DNA from: Rhynochetos jubatus
Taxonomy: Eukaryota; Chordata; Aves; Eurypygiformes; Rhynochetidae
Direction of reading: 5' to 3'
DNA length: 64,000 nt
Assembly: GCA_027574665.1 (NCBI GenBank)
Contig: CM050659.1
Span: 1,291,001-1,355,000 of the forward strand
Part shown: positions 1 to 10,090 of the stretch, one piece after another
Layout of the letters: the number at the start of each line of letters is the position of its first letter
Position numbering within the stretch: the first letter of the stretch is position 1
Notes under the pieces: generated by a model
The model's database searches: none
Seen by the model: the letters and a program-made list of their open reading frames with translations, nothing else
What the model was told of the DNA's origin: nothing
Program-made: the position numbers and the translations under genes

Positions 1-1437
1 CGAAAAGTAAAGCGAGGGGGTCGGTGAAGTTAGAGGAAGGAGTTCTCAACACTGTTCTCCAGTATTTCGCATGTAAAGTTCCTCTGACCACAGTCCTGCT
101 CTGCCGCTGCGGAAGACGGCTTCCAGCTGAGCTGCAGCAGACCCGCACGGGCAGCAGCAGCACGACAGCCTGACAGCTGCGCCGTGGCCACCGTCGGGCA
201 CGGGCACTGGACCCTGCGCCCAGCTCTGGCTCCTCCTCGCTGCCAGCGCCCCGGGCGAAAGGGCCCGAGCTGCCACCCCCGCCGGCTCGACTCCTCCCTC
301 TGGGACAGCCCCCTGCGACCGTGGCCAAGGGCGAGTGCAAGCCCGGCGTCTCTCTTGCAGCACGGAAAAGCCCTGCCGGGAGCCTCGGGCCGGGGGGATG
401 GGGGGGCGGTGACGGCGGCGGGAGGCAGGGCCGGGCTCGGCGCCGTCCCGCCCGCCGAGTTCCGTCTGAGCGCGGGACGGGCGGCCCGGCCGCGGGCGGC
501 TCCCCCGCTCCTCACCTTCGCCTGCAGCTTCCGCACCAGCACCGCTTGGCGGCACTGCGCCTCCTGCGAGCTCTGCAGCCGGCGCTGCAGGGAGGCCTGG
601 CCCGGCGCCGCCATGGCCCCGCTCGCCAGCCGGGCCCGCCGCCTTACAGGCCCCGCGGCGGGGGCTGCTCCGCGGCCTGCCCCGGCGGACCGCGCTCAGG
701 AGGCCCCGGGCCGCGGCCTGGCACTTGCCGGGCCGGGCGAGAACGGGAGCCGGGCCGCGGGGCGGGAGAGCCGAGCTCGCTCGGGCCGGCCCGTGGCAGC
801 GGGTCCCTTCCCGCTCCTCGCTGTCGGTGCCGCCGCACTGTCGGTGCTGCCGCAGGGGAGAGGCCGCCGCGACAGCGTCTTGCTCCAGCGAGTTCCGCTC
901 AGAGACTGTTAACGGCCGCGGAGAAGGTCGCGGATTTAAAAAGCGCTGCCCGAGGAGTCTGGGAGAGGAGCGCGAGCAACGGCTGCCCGGCACGAGAGTG
1001 TCGCGTGGGGGGCGGGGACACCGCGGCAAGCAGGGGGGACCGCGGCGAGGGCAGACAAGCTCCGTCGCACCGGTGCCAACCCAACAGCTGGAGCTGCCTA
1101 CGAAAAGCTCTGTACGGAAAATTACGCTACCAGGAGTCAGTGTTCACAAAGGAGACAGAGGAGTCCTGTAAAAAATAATAATAAAACTTTATTCAAATAA
1201 AGGGAGAGTCCACGGGACATAGCCCTGTGGGGTGTCTCAACCTACAGGGCGACACAGCCCCCTTTTATCCTACTTTTCCCGACCGCAAGACACTCTCCTC
1301 ATTTCCCCATTGCCTGAGGTACGCTGAGTGTACAGACTTCCCGATCCGCCCAAGACATTCAACACAAAAGTTCATCTGACACATTCAAGATATTCATGTC
1401 ATTTCGATATCGCAGATATGCACGTGGTTTACATATT
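1..1437. repeat. Left arm of large inverted repeat
   Basis: This segment is the reverse complement of 8676-10112; paired positions sum to 10113 with no indel. All six-frame translations agree between the arms and every stretch I compared base by base is identical. It contains, read on the minus strand, the 3' two thirds of an LTR followed by the GC-rich CEP250 promoter region and first exon. The match ends inside the LTR U3 region, where the two LTRs diverge. The arm reaches the window edge, so its true outer end is not visible. It may be a recent genomic duplication or a false inverted duplication made during assembly. Confidence 0.93.
516..614 (-). pseudogene. CEP250: Inverted duplicate of CEP250 exon 1
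   Basis: The minus strand from 614 to 516 encodes the same 33 residues as the CEP250 first exon at 9499-9597 and is followed by the same GTGAGG splice donor. No further CEP250 exons follow on this strand within the window; the copy runs off the left edge. The promoter CpG island is duplicated with it, so transcription from this copy is possible, but it has no visible partner exons. It is an isolated first exon, not a gene. Confidence 0.88.
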
Positions 1438-1612
1438 CAAGGGATAATGTCATTTACATATTCCAGGTATTCAGGTAGGTCACATATTCAAGGTATCAAG
1501 TAGTTTCGATATAGTCTTTCTTACCTTAAGCCTGAGTTCACACAGGCTTTTTTGTTCCTTGTCTTGAGCCTGGGTGTGCTTCTGTAAAGTCACAAAACTG
1601 GTGTTCCTATCA
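1111..1612 (-). mobile_element. LTR, family A, 3' LTR of the env-bearing retrovirus
   Basis: About 502 bp on the minus strand, starting TGATAGG and ending TACA. The limits come from alignment with two other copies at 8545-9002 and 25660-26100. It has a TATA-like ATAAAAG box and an AATAAA polyadenylation signal shortly before the end. It directly follows the env remnant, with a purine-rich tract (agaagagtggaga) just before its start, as expected for a 3' LTR. Compared with the 8545 copy it keeps about 50 bp more of a short internal repeat in U3. Confidence 0.85.
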
Positions 1613-1632
1613 ATCTCCACTCTTCTATTTGC

Positions 1633-2242
1633 TCAATCATTGTCTTTACAAAATGTGGCAACTATCAGTTTGATTTTCTCTTCTTGAGTATTTCCTGGAC
1701 TACGTTCAATTTTCAGCGGCATCATCTTTGGTCCCCTCTGTGGCATCTCAGATATGGCCCCTACCTGCATCCTCTGAACTGCATGTTGAATTAGTTGGAT
1801 AAAATGAGGTATCATACATGGTACAAAGATCAGAGCTGCCATTGCACAGAGAAAGAAAAATGACACGTTTAACCCAAGGTCCACCAGGCAACCATAAGAA
1901 CATGTCCTACTCCAATCCTTTCCAGGTTTGAACTGGCACATGGGCCAGCTTTCTCATCTCTTTTGTTATTTGCTTTACTACCTTCCCATTATCATCTATT
2001 TGTCAACAACAGTTGGAGTTGTTTAATTTTCCACAAACATCCCCTTCTTCTGCTAACAAGTAATCTAGAACCATTCGATGTTGGAAAATTGCATTTCTCA
2101 TTTGAGTAGCTTGTCCTGCAAGGAGATCAAGGGCCAGAGCTGTTTGGTTAGTTAGAATTTCTAAAATAGCTTGAAATCTAATTATCCTGTTCAAATTGTA
2201 AATTGGTTCCCTTGCTCCAGAAATCACCTCGATGGGATTCAT
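1633..2242 (-). pseudogene. env: Retroviral env, transmembrane subunit remnant
   Basis: Two minus-strand open segments (2242-2003 and 1941-1633) cover the transmembrane subunit. The first has a leucine-rich heptad region and ends in [10 protein letters not shown], a CX6CC motif typical of class I envelopes. The second has a hydrophobic membrane-spanning stretch (LNVSFFFLCAMAALIFVPC) and a short cytoplasmic tail. The two pieces are separated by about 60 bp with stop codons, so no complete protein can be made. Confidence 0.8.
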
Positions 2243-2352
2243 GTTGCTGGTCCATAATATTGTGTAATTCGTTCAGGTGGTCATTCATCTTTTCCACACG
2301 ATTTTGTACTCCCCCTTGTCAGGAATGTATCAATTGATCTGTTTTCTCTTAT

Positions 2353-3279
2353 TCATTCATCATATCCTTTAATTCCTAATCTGTTCCCTTGAGTTTGAGG
2401 TAATAGAAAGAATAGTGGCCTAATATACCCTACACAGCATATTCCTGGCCAATTTTTAGGTAGTTTGTGATAAGCATGTTGTCCACAAATCCAATAATGA
2501 CCCTTCAAAGGCCACGTCCCATTAGGAAAAGGGCCATTCCAGGTTTTCTCATCCTTTGGTTCTTCATAATATAAAGTATTCCCAAGTCCTATAGGTCCAC
2601 CCACAATGACTGTATGGAGGGATAAGGTGCCATTAATACAATAAATATATCTCCATGTCCCTGCTTCCGATCGCCACATACAGTTACATCCCCAATTTGT
2701 TTCTCTCCATGTTGTTTGGTTGGTGCTAGACCAGAATTCTTGGAAGTAAGTTCTAGTCCCATTATAATGCTGCCATGCCCAATGAAATACCTGTGCTACA
2801 TATTTTTCATTTGTAATATTACCCTGCTGACAAAGCAGGATATCAGACTGCAACTTCCGATTCAAAGCTGCCTTGTCACAACCAGGGCCTTTAAAGTTGG
2901 CATGTGAGCATTTTACCCAACTTTTATTAGAAGGCTGAATGTGGGTCTGATTCCATTTCCCTTGATGCTTGGAACAATTGAGTGGTGCACAGCCTTGATG
3001 GACACAATCATATCCAGGAGACAGTGTCCATTCACAGGTACTTTCTCCTGCACACACCCCTCCTCCATTGGTTCTATTTAGGCAGTAAATACCTTTCCCT
3101 GGAAAACAGAGTTGCCATGGGCTCCCTTCCTCAGTCCAAAAACCAGTTCCATTATGGAATGTACTTAAGTTACTAACCCACCATTTAGGCTGGACAGGCT
3201 GGGCTACCCATGGCCAATTTTCAGAGTTTTCTGGACTTCCACAGACCCAGCAATCAGTCAAATTACATTTTTTTTGCAA
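2353..3279 (-). pseudogene. env: Retroviral env, surface subunit remnant
   Basis: A 308-codon open segment, cysteine- and tryptophan-rich with many N-X-S/T glycosylation sites, including a CWVCG (CXXC-type) motif near its start. These are features of gamma-type surface subunits. No signal peptide is visible in the open part, and the cleavage-site and fusion-peptide region toward the transmembrane subunit is interrupted by stops between 2353 and 2242. It is a broken remnant of the same element as the transmembrane piece. Confidence 0.78.
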
Positions 3280-3665
3280 TCTCTTCCCTTAAGGTTACGA
3301 ACAGATTTTCCCAGGTCAGACTCTACCCTTGCCGAACGCATACAATTATTAGTATAACCCTCAAAGACAGCATCTTTCACCATTCAGTGTCAAAGTCACC
3401 TCTCCCCAGTTCTTCACTCGTGAGTATATCCTCAGAGCTTCCCCTGAGGACGACACACAAGTTATTGCTTCAACTGGTCCTTGTGGGGGATCAGTTTCAG
3501 CCTCCCTTCAGATTCCTCCAGCTCAGAGGTCCAAGTGTCAGGGGCCCTAGAGACTTTGATTTGGGTATGGTGAGTCCATACGTGTTCAGCTGTCTTGACT
3601 GATGTTTCAGTTGTCAGTAGGACTCAGTAGGGCACTCGCCACCTCGCCACTAATGGAGCTTCCTT

Positions 3666-3935
3666 CTACTCCTTAATGAGGATCCAGTCTCCAGGTTGAA
3701 TGTTATGGACTGCAAAATGCAGGGGAAGAGTTTGTGCCAGATGAACTTCCTGTCGGAGAGATTTTAGAAGAGACAGTATTCTGGCCACATATTGTTTTAG
3801 GTACACATCACTTATTTCCACCTCTCTACTGGGTTGAGAACCAATGGGGTAGGGTATTCCATGCATCAGCTTGAATGGGGATAACTTAATGTCCCCTCTA
3901 GGCCCTGCCCTTATTCTGGCTAGAGCTAGGGGCAA
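3666..3935 (-). pseudogene. pol: Retroviral integrase C-terminal fragment
   Basis: An 89-codon open segment with the pattern of the C-terminal part of a gamma-type integrase. It has a SPFKLMHG-like block and ends in GDWILIKE, the start of the SH3-like DNA-binding domain. The catalytic DDE core is absent. It lies between the RT fragment and env in the expected order and strand. Confidence 0.72.
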
Positions 3936-4053
3936 CTGTCATGTCCATTGCATTTTTGTTTCCAAGATTAATTTCAGAAGATGTTTCTTCATCTTTTCTA
4001 CCCGTCCTGAGTTTTGAGGGTGCCAGGGGGTTCCCACTGGGCTCCCAAAGCTG

Positions 4054-4515
4054 TCAAGAATATTCTTTTTCCATGTCTGGTAGAGCCAGGGCTGGGGCTT
4101 TAGTTAATCTATCTTTCAGTGTTTGAAAGCTCTGTTTCTCTTCAGGTGTCCATACCATCACATCAGGGTTTTCTTGTGTCAGAAAGTCATATAATGGCTT
4201 AGCTTCTACAGAAAAGTCCTCTATCCAGATTCTACAATATCCTACTAGTCCCAAAAATTGTCGCAACTCCATTTTTCTTTTAGGCAGAGGGACTTCTGAG
4301 ATCCCCTTAACTCTTTCTGGGTCAGTGCATTGTAGACCTTCAGTCAGAATGTGTCCTAAACATTTAACTTTCTTTTCTACCAGTTGCGCTTTCTTTTCTG
4401 ACACTTTGAGTCCCTTTTTGGTGAGAAAATGTAGTAAATTTACTGTATCTTCCTCTACCATTTCTTCACTTTCCCCTGTTAGAAGCAAATCATCCACATA
4501 CTGCAGTAATCTCAC
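4054..4515 (-). pseudogene. pol: Retroviral reverse transcriptase fragment
   Basis: A 153-codon open segment begins at the polymerase active-site block (LLQYVDDLLL) and continues through the thumb and connection regions (LGHILTEG, RQFLGLVGYCR). It stops before RNase H. More RT fingers/palm sequence is recognisable out of frame up to about 4735. It keeps the catalytic YVDD but has no complete enzyme around it. Confidence 0.82.
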
Positions 4516-4786
4516 TCCTGAGAGTGGAGTGAATTCTCAATATTTCTTGTAAGGCTTGTCCAAACAGGACTGGGGCCTCAGTATATCCTTGGGGAAAGAC
4601 TGTCCATGTCAATTGCTGTTTGACCATCTCCCCTTTTTCCTCCTGTTCCCATTCAAAAGTGAAATATTGTTTACTGTCCTCTGTAAGCGATCACTCCCAA
4701 AATGCATCTTTTAAGTCTAGCATGGAATAATAATGGTGTGACGAGGCGATTTGACTTAAAATGGTAGAGTTGGGGAGTCACCGGGG

Positions 4787-5086
4787 TTTCTCCCCGCTCT
4801 CGGACTCTGGCTCAGATTTTCACTGCTCTGGGACCTGACTCTGTGTCGGTTGGCATGTGGTGAGCTATTGTATCATAAGTTCTATTTCCTATTATTTTAA
4901 TTACTTAGTAGTAGTAGTATTGTTAGCATTAGTATCACTATAATTTTCATTTATATTATTAAATAGTTCTTGTCTCAACTTTACGAGCTTCCCTTGTCTT
5001 TTCCTCTGACTCTCTTCCTGCACTGGGTGGGAGGTGAGTGAGCGACTTTGTGGTACTTAATTGCCAGTTAAGGTTAAACCATGACA
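4787..5086 (-). mobile_element. LTR fragment, family B (minus strand)
   Basis: About 300 bp matching, in reverse, the first 300 bp of the full family B LTR at 28871-29685. The natural LTR start (TGTCATGGTTTAA on the minus strand) is at 5086. The inner end near 4787 is ragged. It lies between two differently oriented retroviral remnants and probably inserted into, or recombined with, one of them. Confidence 0.75.
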
Positions 5087-5366
5087 CCCAGGTCAGACCC
5101 TTCCCCTGAGCATATGTAATAGTGGAAGCAATGTCAGCAGTCTTATAATTGTGTGGAAATTACTAACCAATCATTGTAAATGGGGTGGACTTGGAAAATA
5201 ACAAACCCTGAATATTTTATGTATAAATATAGCACAAAGAAGCCTGTTTGGCATGCATGCCAGGAGGAGATATCACACATGTACCCAGTGCTGCAATAAA
5301 CCAAGGTTGGCTTTCTAAACTATCATTTGGTTTGGACAATTTCCTTGGTTACAATTTTCAGTAACA
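5087..5366 (+). mobile_element. 5' LTR of endogenous retrovirus B
   Basis: This segment has a TATA-like box (tgtataaatata), a polyadenylation signal (gcaataaacc) and ends GTAACA immediately before a primer-binding-site-like sequence. The last about 65 bp recur at 8241-8306, as expected for paired LTRs. The left end is uncertain because the family B LTR fragment abuts it. Confidence 0.7.
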
Positions 5367-5371
5367 GAATT

Positions 5372-5389
5372 TGGTGACCCAGATGGGAC
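5372..5389 (+). other. Candidate retroviral primer binding site
   Basis: The 18-mer tggtgacccagatgggac begins 5 bp after the LTR end. The same sequence with one substitution (tggcga...) follows the LTR end of another element at 31318-31335. It has the TGG start expected for pairing with a tRNA CCA end. I cannot assign the tRNA with confidence. Confidence 0.6.
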
Positions 5390-6007
5390 AAGCTCTCCAG
5401 AGTGTCAACAGACCAGAGGAATTGTGAGGACTGCAGTATGCACTGGAGTATTTTTGGGGAGGCCTTCCAGTTCCCTTGTAGGGTGAGTTTCCACGTCAGC
5501 TATCTGGGAGATTAACGACATTGTTCATATTGGTTGCTTACAAGTAAGTTGTAACTGAATTAAGTACATGTTGTTGAGCGATTGGTATCAGTATTAGAAT
5601 TTGTAATGCAGAGTTGTGTAATCCGTACACTACTGTGGGGATGCCCAGAGTCTGGATTTTGTTTGGGTATTCATGGTAATTTTGGTAATTTTGAAATTTT
5701 GTAGAATGAGAACTGGACAGTCTACTAAAGGGGGAATCCTTAAGTGCTCTCACCTTGGGTTGCTAAAATATTGGAGCAAGTTTGGGGGCAATCCCTCACT
5801 CAAAAGGAATTGATAGAATATTGTAATCACTGGTGGCCCTTGTAAAGTCTAGATGATCAGGATAAATGGCCTAAAAATGTATAAATTATAATACAATATT
5901 GCAGTTAATGTTTTGTAGGCACAAAGGAAAATGGGATGAGATGCCATGTATGAATTTGTTCTTTGCATTACAGGATAATTGTGATATATGTAAGGAACGT
6001 GGCTTGA

Positions 6008-7214
6008 TTGCAAGTGAAAGTGGTGTGTGTTGTTGGGCACGTAGTATCGGCAGGTGATGCAACAAATGTAAAGAGAAATGGGAAGAAGAGGAGGACGTTG
6101 AGATGTTGGTTGAACCAAGAAGGGGCAATGGGGCAAGGTGAAATGAGCAGGAAATTGCAGCGCAGGGTAGAAGGCAAGGGAACAGAAGGCAAAGAGAACA
6201 AAGGAATAGTGATTCAGATAGTTCCAATGAGGAAGAAGGTTTCAGTCCAGTGGTGGATAGGACTAGGTGGAGAAACACTCAGAAGATTACAAGCCCCTCT
6301 CAGGCAAGTGGTAGGGCCAGGTGGACTAGCTTGGGTAAAGGTGCTGGTTTTGGTATCAGATTTAAAGACCTGGAAGGAGATAACAGGCACATTTAGGGAG
6401 GACCTCGGACATGTAGAAATGGTTATGGAAACTATAGTTGAAAATCAGGATCTGGATGGGAAAGATCTGCAAGTTATCTTAAAAAACTTAGTGTCTTATG
6501 ATGAAAGAAGAATTATTATGTCCAAGGCCAAAAAGGAGGTGGAATGAATGCACATTCAAGCTGCACAAGCAGGATGGATAGAGGATCATTTTCCTTCCAA
6601 CAACCCTAATTGGGATCCCAACATCCCTGCTCAAAGATTGTTATTAATCAAATACCAGTGATGGATTTTGTGTGGTAACCGGAATGCTATTCTGAAGTCA
6701 AAGAATTGGTCTAAATTATATTGGGTCATCCAAGGAAAGAATGAAGATCCTACTTCTTTCCTTGAAAACTAATGAAGGCTGCAAGAAGATATACCAATTT
6801 GAATCTAGAAAACGAGTCAGATGCTGTCTCGTTGGTCCACATATTTATGGTACAATCCAGTGCAGACATAAAATAGAAATTACAGAAGTTAGAAGGGACA
6901 GATGCCTGCTTGTTAGACAAAATGTTAGAAAATGCTTGGAAGAAAAACAGCAAAAAGAGAAGCTTAAAGATAGTAAGATACTGGCAGCAGCCATAGCCCA
7001 GGAAACTGGTAGATCCAGGGGGCAGGGCTATCAGGGCCCGAGAGGGAGATTTCCTGGAGGAGCACTAAGTGCTGGAATACTATTAGAAAAGGAACAGTTT
7101 GTTTTCTGCAGGCAGAAAGGGCACTGGAAAAAGGGATGTCCACAATTAAGTCAACGAGGCCTTAAGGAAATGCCAAGGCAGGCTTTTAACATGATGACAT
7201 TAGAATCAGACTGA
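6008..7214 (+). pseudogene. gag: Retroviral gag remnant (ERV B)
   Basis: Two plus-strand open segments (6008-6547 and 6741-7214) separated by a frame change. The second ends in a nucleocapsid-like region rich in basic residues, with one zinc-knuckle-like motif (FVFCRQKGHWKKGC). The first cysteine of the CX2CX4HX4C pattern is replaced by phenylalanine. The order gag, protease, RT follows on the same strand. The reading frame is broken. Confidence 0.7.
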
Positions 7215-7269
7215 GGAGGAAGAATTAGAAATCTTCCCAACAGAACCCCTGGTTATAGCCAGGTTGGGG

Positions 7270-8240
7270 AATGAGAAAGCAAAATTTTAGTAGATATGGG
7301 AGCTACTTATTTGATATTAAATACATGCAAGGGTAGTTTGAGTAATCAAAGCACATCAATTATTGGTGCCGTTCACGTTACCTGAAGGAAACAGACAGGT
7401 GGTTTACCATGTTGGATCTCAAAGATGCACTCTTTAACATTCCACTAGCAGCTGAGAGTCAGGAACTGTTTGTTTTCCAATGGGAAAGCCCTGAGGCCGG
7501 TAGAAAAACTCAGCTGTGCTGGACAGTATCATGGCAAGGATTTAATAGCCCGCCAATCTTTGGAGATCAATTAGCCAAAGGATTATGACTGGCAAAAGAC
7601 GCATGAAAGTATCACCTTGCTGCAGGATGCAGATGACGTCCTGCCAGCAGCAAGTAACAAGGAGGATTCCATACCAAGGTGAAGAGAGCTCCTAAACTTT
7701 TGGGGGATGGCGGGGTACAGGTGTACCAGAAAAAGGTACAGATTGTCCGGCAGGAGGTAACATATTTGGGGTTCACAATGTTCCAGGGCCACCATAGTCT
7801 TGGAACTGAAAGGAAAGAGGGTATTCAAATTCCAGAGCCCAAATCAAAACAAGAGCTGAGAGCATTTCTCGGAATGTCCGGATGGTGTCGTCTGTGGATA
7901 ATGAATTTCGGACTCAGTGCCAAACCCTTGCATGAAGCGGTGCAAGGGGAAGGAAACCTTGTTTGGACTCAGGAGTGCAAAGATGCATTTACAAAATTGA
8001 AACAGACCTTAATGAGTGCTCCGGCTCTAGACCTCCCAAATTTAGAAAACCTGTTTGAACTGTCTGTACATGAAAGGCTACATATTGCCTTAGGAGTGTA
8101 GGCAATTGGATCATGGAAAAGACCTGTGGGGTACTTCTCAAAACAATTAGACAGTATCAGCAAAGGGTGGCCAGCATCTCTCTGAACAATGGTGACTACA
8201 GTACTGCTGATCCAAGAGGCCTAAAAATTGATGCTCTCCC
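7270..8240 (+). pseudogene. pol: Retroviral protease-reverse transcriptase remnant (ERV B)
   Basis: The protease active-site block reads LVDMGATYLI, so the usual D-T/S-G is D-M-G. RT palm sequence (DLKDALFNIPLAAESQELF) follows out of frame near 7420. The polymerase motif normally YXDD reads DADD near 7630. An open 140-codon thumb/connection segment is at 7679-8101, with the start of an RNase H-linked region after it. RNase H proper, integrase and env are absent before the 3' LTR remnant. The element is defective. Confidence 0.75.
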
Positions 8241-8306
8241 CCAGTGTCGGCTTTCTAAACTATCATTTGGTTTGGAGAGGTTTCTTAGTTACAATTTTCA
8301 GTCACA
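8241..8306 (+). mobile_element. 3' LTR remnant of endogenous retrovirus B
   Basis: About 65 bp nearly match the last part of the LTR that ends at 5366 (ggctttctaaactatcattt...) and end in GTCACA. The rest of this LTR is missing, so the element was cut short by deletion before or after insertion. Confidence 0.7.
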
Positions 8307-8544
8307 TCATATCCCTTTTTGCTGGGACCTGACCTCATGATCTCTCTCCTCCAGCTCTTTGCTCATCTTACTGACAGCAGCCCTCTACCTTTCTCATTGC
8401 TTCTCCAGGTACCATATCTCATCTTGCTGGGATCTAGTCTCCCGGTTCCTCGCATACCTGTTACTTAGGTCAGTGTATAATCGCAGTTTTACTTAAGGGA
8501 AAACTTGGTTGCGGACGTGTGGTGTCGCTTTGTGATGTTCTATG
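8307..8544. other. Unassigned spacer
   Basis: No coding or repeat signature was recognised between the ERV B remnant and the family A LTR. It is not part of the inverted-repeat arms. Confidence 0.5.
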
Positions 8545-9002
8545 TGACTGGAGCACCAGTTTCGTGACTTTACAGAAGCAGCCTGTGCACACCCAGGCTC
8601 AAGACAAGGAACAAAAAAGCCTGTGTGAACTCAGGCTTAAGGCAAGAAAGACTATCGAACCTACTTGATCCCTTAAATATGTAAACCACGTGCATATCTG
8701 CGATATCGAAATGACATGAATATCTTGAATGTGTCAGATGAACTTTTGTGTTGAATGTCTTGGGCGGATCGGGAAGTCTGTACACTCAGCGTACCTCAGG
8801 CAATGGGGAAATGAGGAGAGTGTCTTGCGGTCGGGAAAAGTAGGATAAAAGGGGGCTGTGTCGCCCTGTAGGTTGAGACACCCCACAGGGCTATGTCCCG
8901 TGGACTCTCCCTTTATTTGAATAAAGTTTTATTATTATTTTTTACAGGACTCCTCTGTCTCCTTTGTGAACACTGACTCCTGGTAGCGTAATTTTCCGTA
9001 CA
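8545..9002 (+). mobile_element. LTR, family A, abutting the CEP250 promoter
   Basis: 458 bp, starts TGACTGG and ends TACA, with a TATA-like ATAAAAG box near 8845 and AATAAA near 8919. It matches 1111-1612 (reverse) and 25660-26100. It lies sense to CEP250, about 500 bp upstream of the start codon and touching the CpG island. No matching internal retroviral DNA lies directly upstream, so it behaves as a solo LTR. Its U3 has lost about 50 bp relative to the left copy. It could act as an alternative promoter (inference). Confidence 0.85.
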
Positions 9003-9009
9003 GAGCTTT

Positions 9010-10090
9010 TCGTAGGCAGCTCCAGCTGTTGGGTTGGCACCGGTGCGACGGAGCTTGTCTGCCCTCGCCGCGGTCCCCCCTGCTTGCCGCGGTGTCCCCG
9101 CCCCCCACGCGACACTCTCGTGCCGGGCAGCCGTTGCTCGCGCTCCTCTCCCAGACTCCTCGGGCAGCGCTTTTTAAATCCGCGACCTTCTCCGCGGCCG
9201 TTAACAGTCTCTGAGCGGAACTCGCTGGAGCAAGACGCTGTCGCGGCGGCCTCTCCCCTGCGGCAGCACCGACAGTGCGGCGGCACCGACAGCGAGGAGC
9301 GGGAAGGGACCCGCTGCCACGGGCCGGCCCGAGCGAGCTCGGCTCTCCCGCCCCGCGGCCCGGCTCCCGTTCTCGCCCGGCCCGGCAAGTGCCAGGCCGC
9401 GGCCCGGGGCCTCCTGAGCGCGGTCCGCCGGGGCAGGCCGCGGAGCAGCCCCCGCCGCGGGGCCTGTAAGGCGGCGGGCCCGGCTGGCGAGCGGGGCCAT
9501 GGCGGCGCCGGGCCAGGCCTCCCTGCAGCGCCGGCTGCAGAGCTCGCAGGAGGCGCAGTGCCGCCAAGCGGTGCTGGTGCGGAAGCTGCAGGCGAAGGTG
9601 AGGAGCGGGGGAGCCGCCCGCGGCCGGGCCGCCCGTCCCGCGCTCAGACGGAACTCGGCGGGCGGGACGGCGCCGAGCCCGGCCCTGCCTCCCGCCGCCG
9701 TCACCGCCCCCCCATCCCCCCGGCCCGAGGCTCCCGGCAGGGCTTTTCCGTGCTGCAAGAGAGACGCCGGGCTTGCACTCGCCCTTGGCCACGGTCGCAG
9801 GGGGCTGTCCCAGAGGGAGGAGTCGAGCCGGCGGGGGTGGCAGCTCGGGCCCTTTCGCCCGGGGCGCTGGCAGCGAGGAGGAGCCAGAGCTGGGCGCAGG
9901 GTCCAGTGCCCGTGCCCGACGGTGGCCACGGCGCAGCTGTCAGGCTGTCGTGCTGCTGCTGCCCGTGCGGGTCTGCTGCAGCTCAGCTGGAAGCCGTCTT
10001 CCGCAGCGGCAGAGCAGGACTGTGGTCAGAGGAACTTTACATGCGAAATACTGGAGAACAGTGTTGAGAACTCCTTCCTCTAACTTCACC
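9010..10090. promoter_or_regulatory. CEP250: CpG island over CEP250 promoter and exon 1
   Basis: About 1.1 kb of very GC- and CpG-rich DNA surrounds the CEP250 start codon, in contrast to the AT-richer LTR upstream and intron downstream. This is typical of a housekeeping-type vertebrate promoter. No TATA box is evident near the start codon. The same island is present inverted at 23-1103. Confidence 0.75.
9499..9597 (+). CDS. CEP250: CEP250 exon 1 (start codon exon)
   Basis: It encodes 33 residues ending QAVLVRKLQAK and is followed by the donor AAG|GTGAGG in phase 0. The ATG is chosen because the downstream residues match the CEP250 N-terminal block that precedes the first coiled coil. A longer open frame continues into the intron but has no coding character. 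Confidence 0.88.

Larger units (their letters stand above)
1613..4740 (-). mobile_element. Endogenous retrovirus A internal region (pol-env remnant)
   Basis: Minus-strand order is reverse transcriptase fragment, integrase C-terminal fragment, envelope, then 3' LTR. gag, protease, the 5' part of RT, RNase H and most of integrase are missing. The RT piece stops at 4054 and the integrase piece begins only about 120 bp later, so pol has a large internal deletion. The envelope has the CX6CC motif of gamma-type (class I) retroviruses. No 5' LTR is seen; the left part ends at a nested LTR fragment near 4787. The element is an old defective insertion. Confidence 0.85.

Noticed and set aside
184..1178. 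Long open frames in all directions within the GC-rich arm (up to 327 codons), repeated at 8935-10067
   Set aside because: They are open because of high GC content in a CpG island; compositions are Arg/Ala/Pro/Gly-rich without domains. Only the 33-codon exon 1 has homology.
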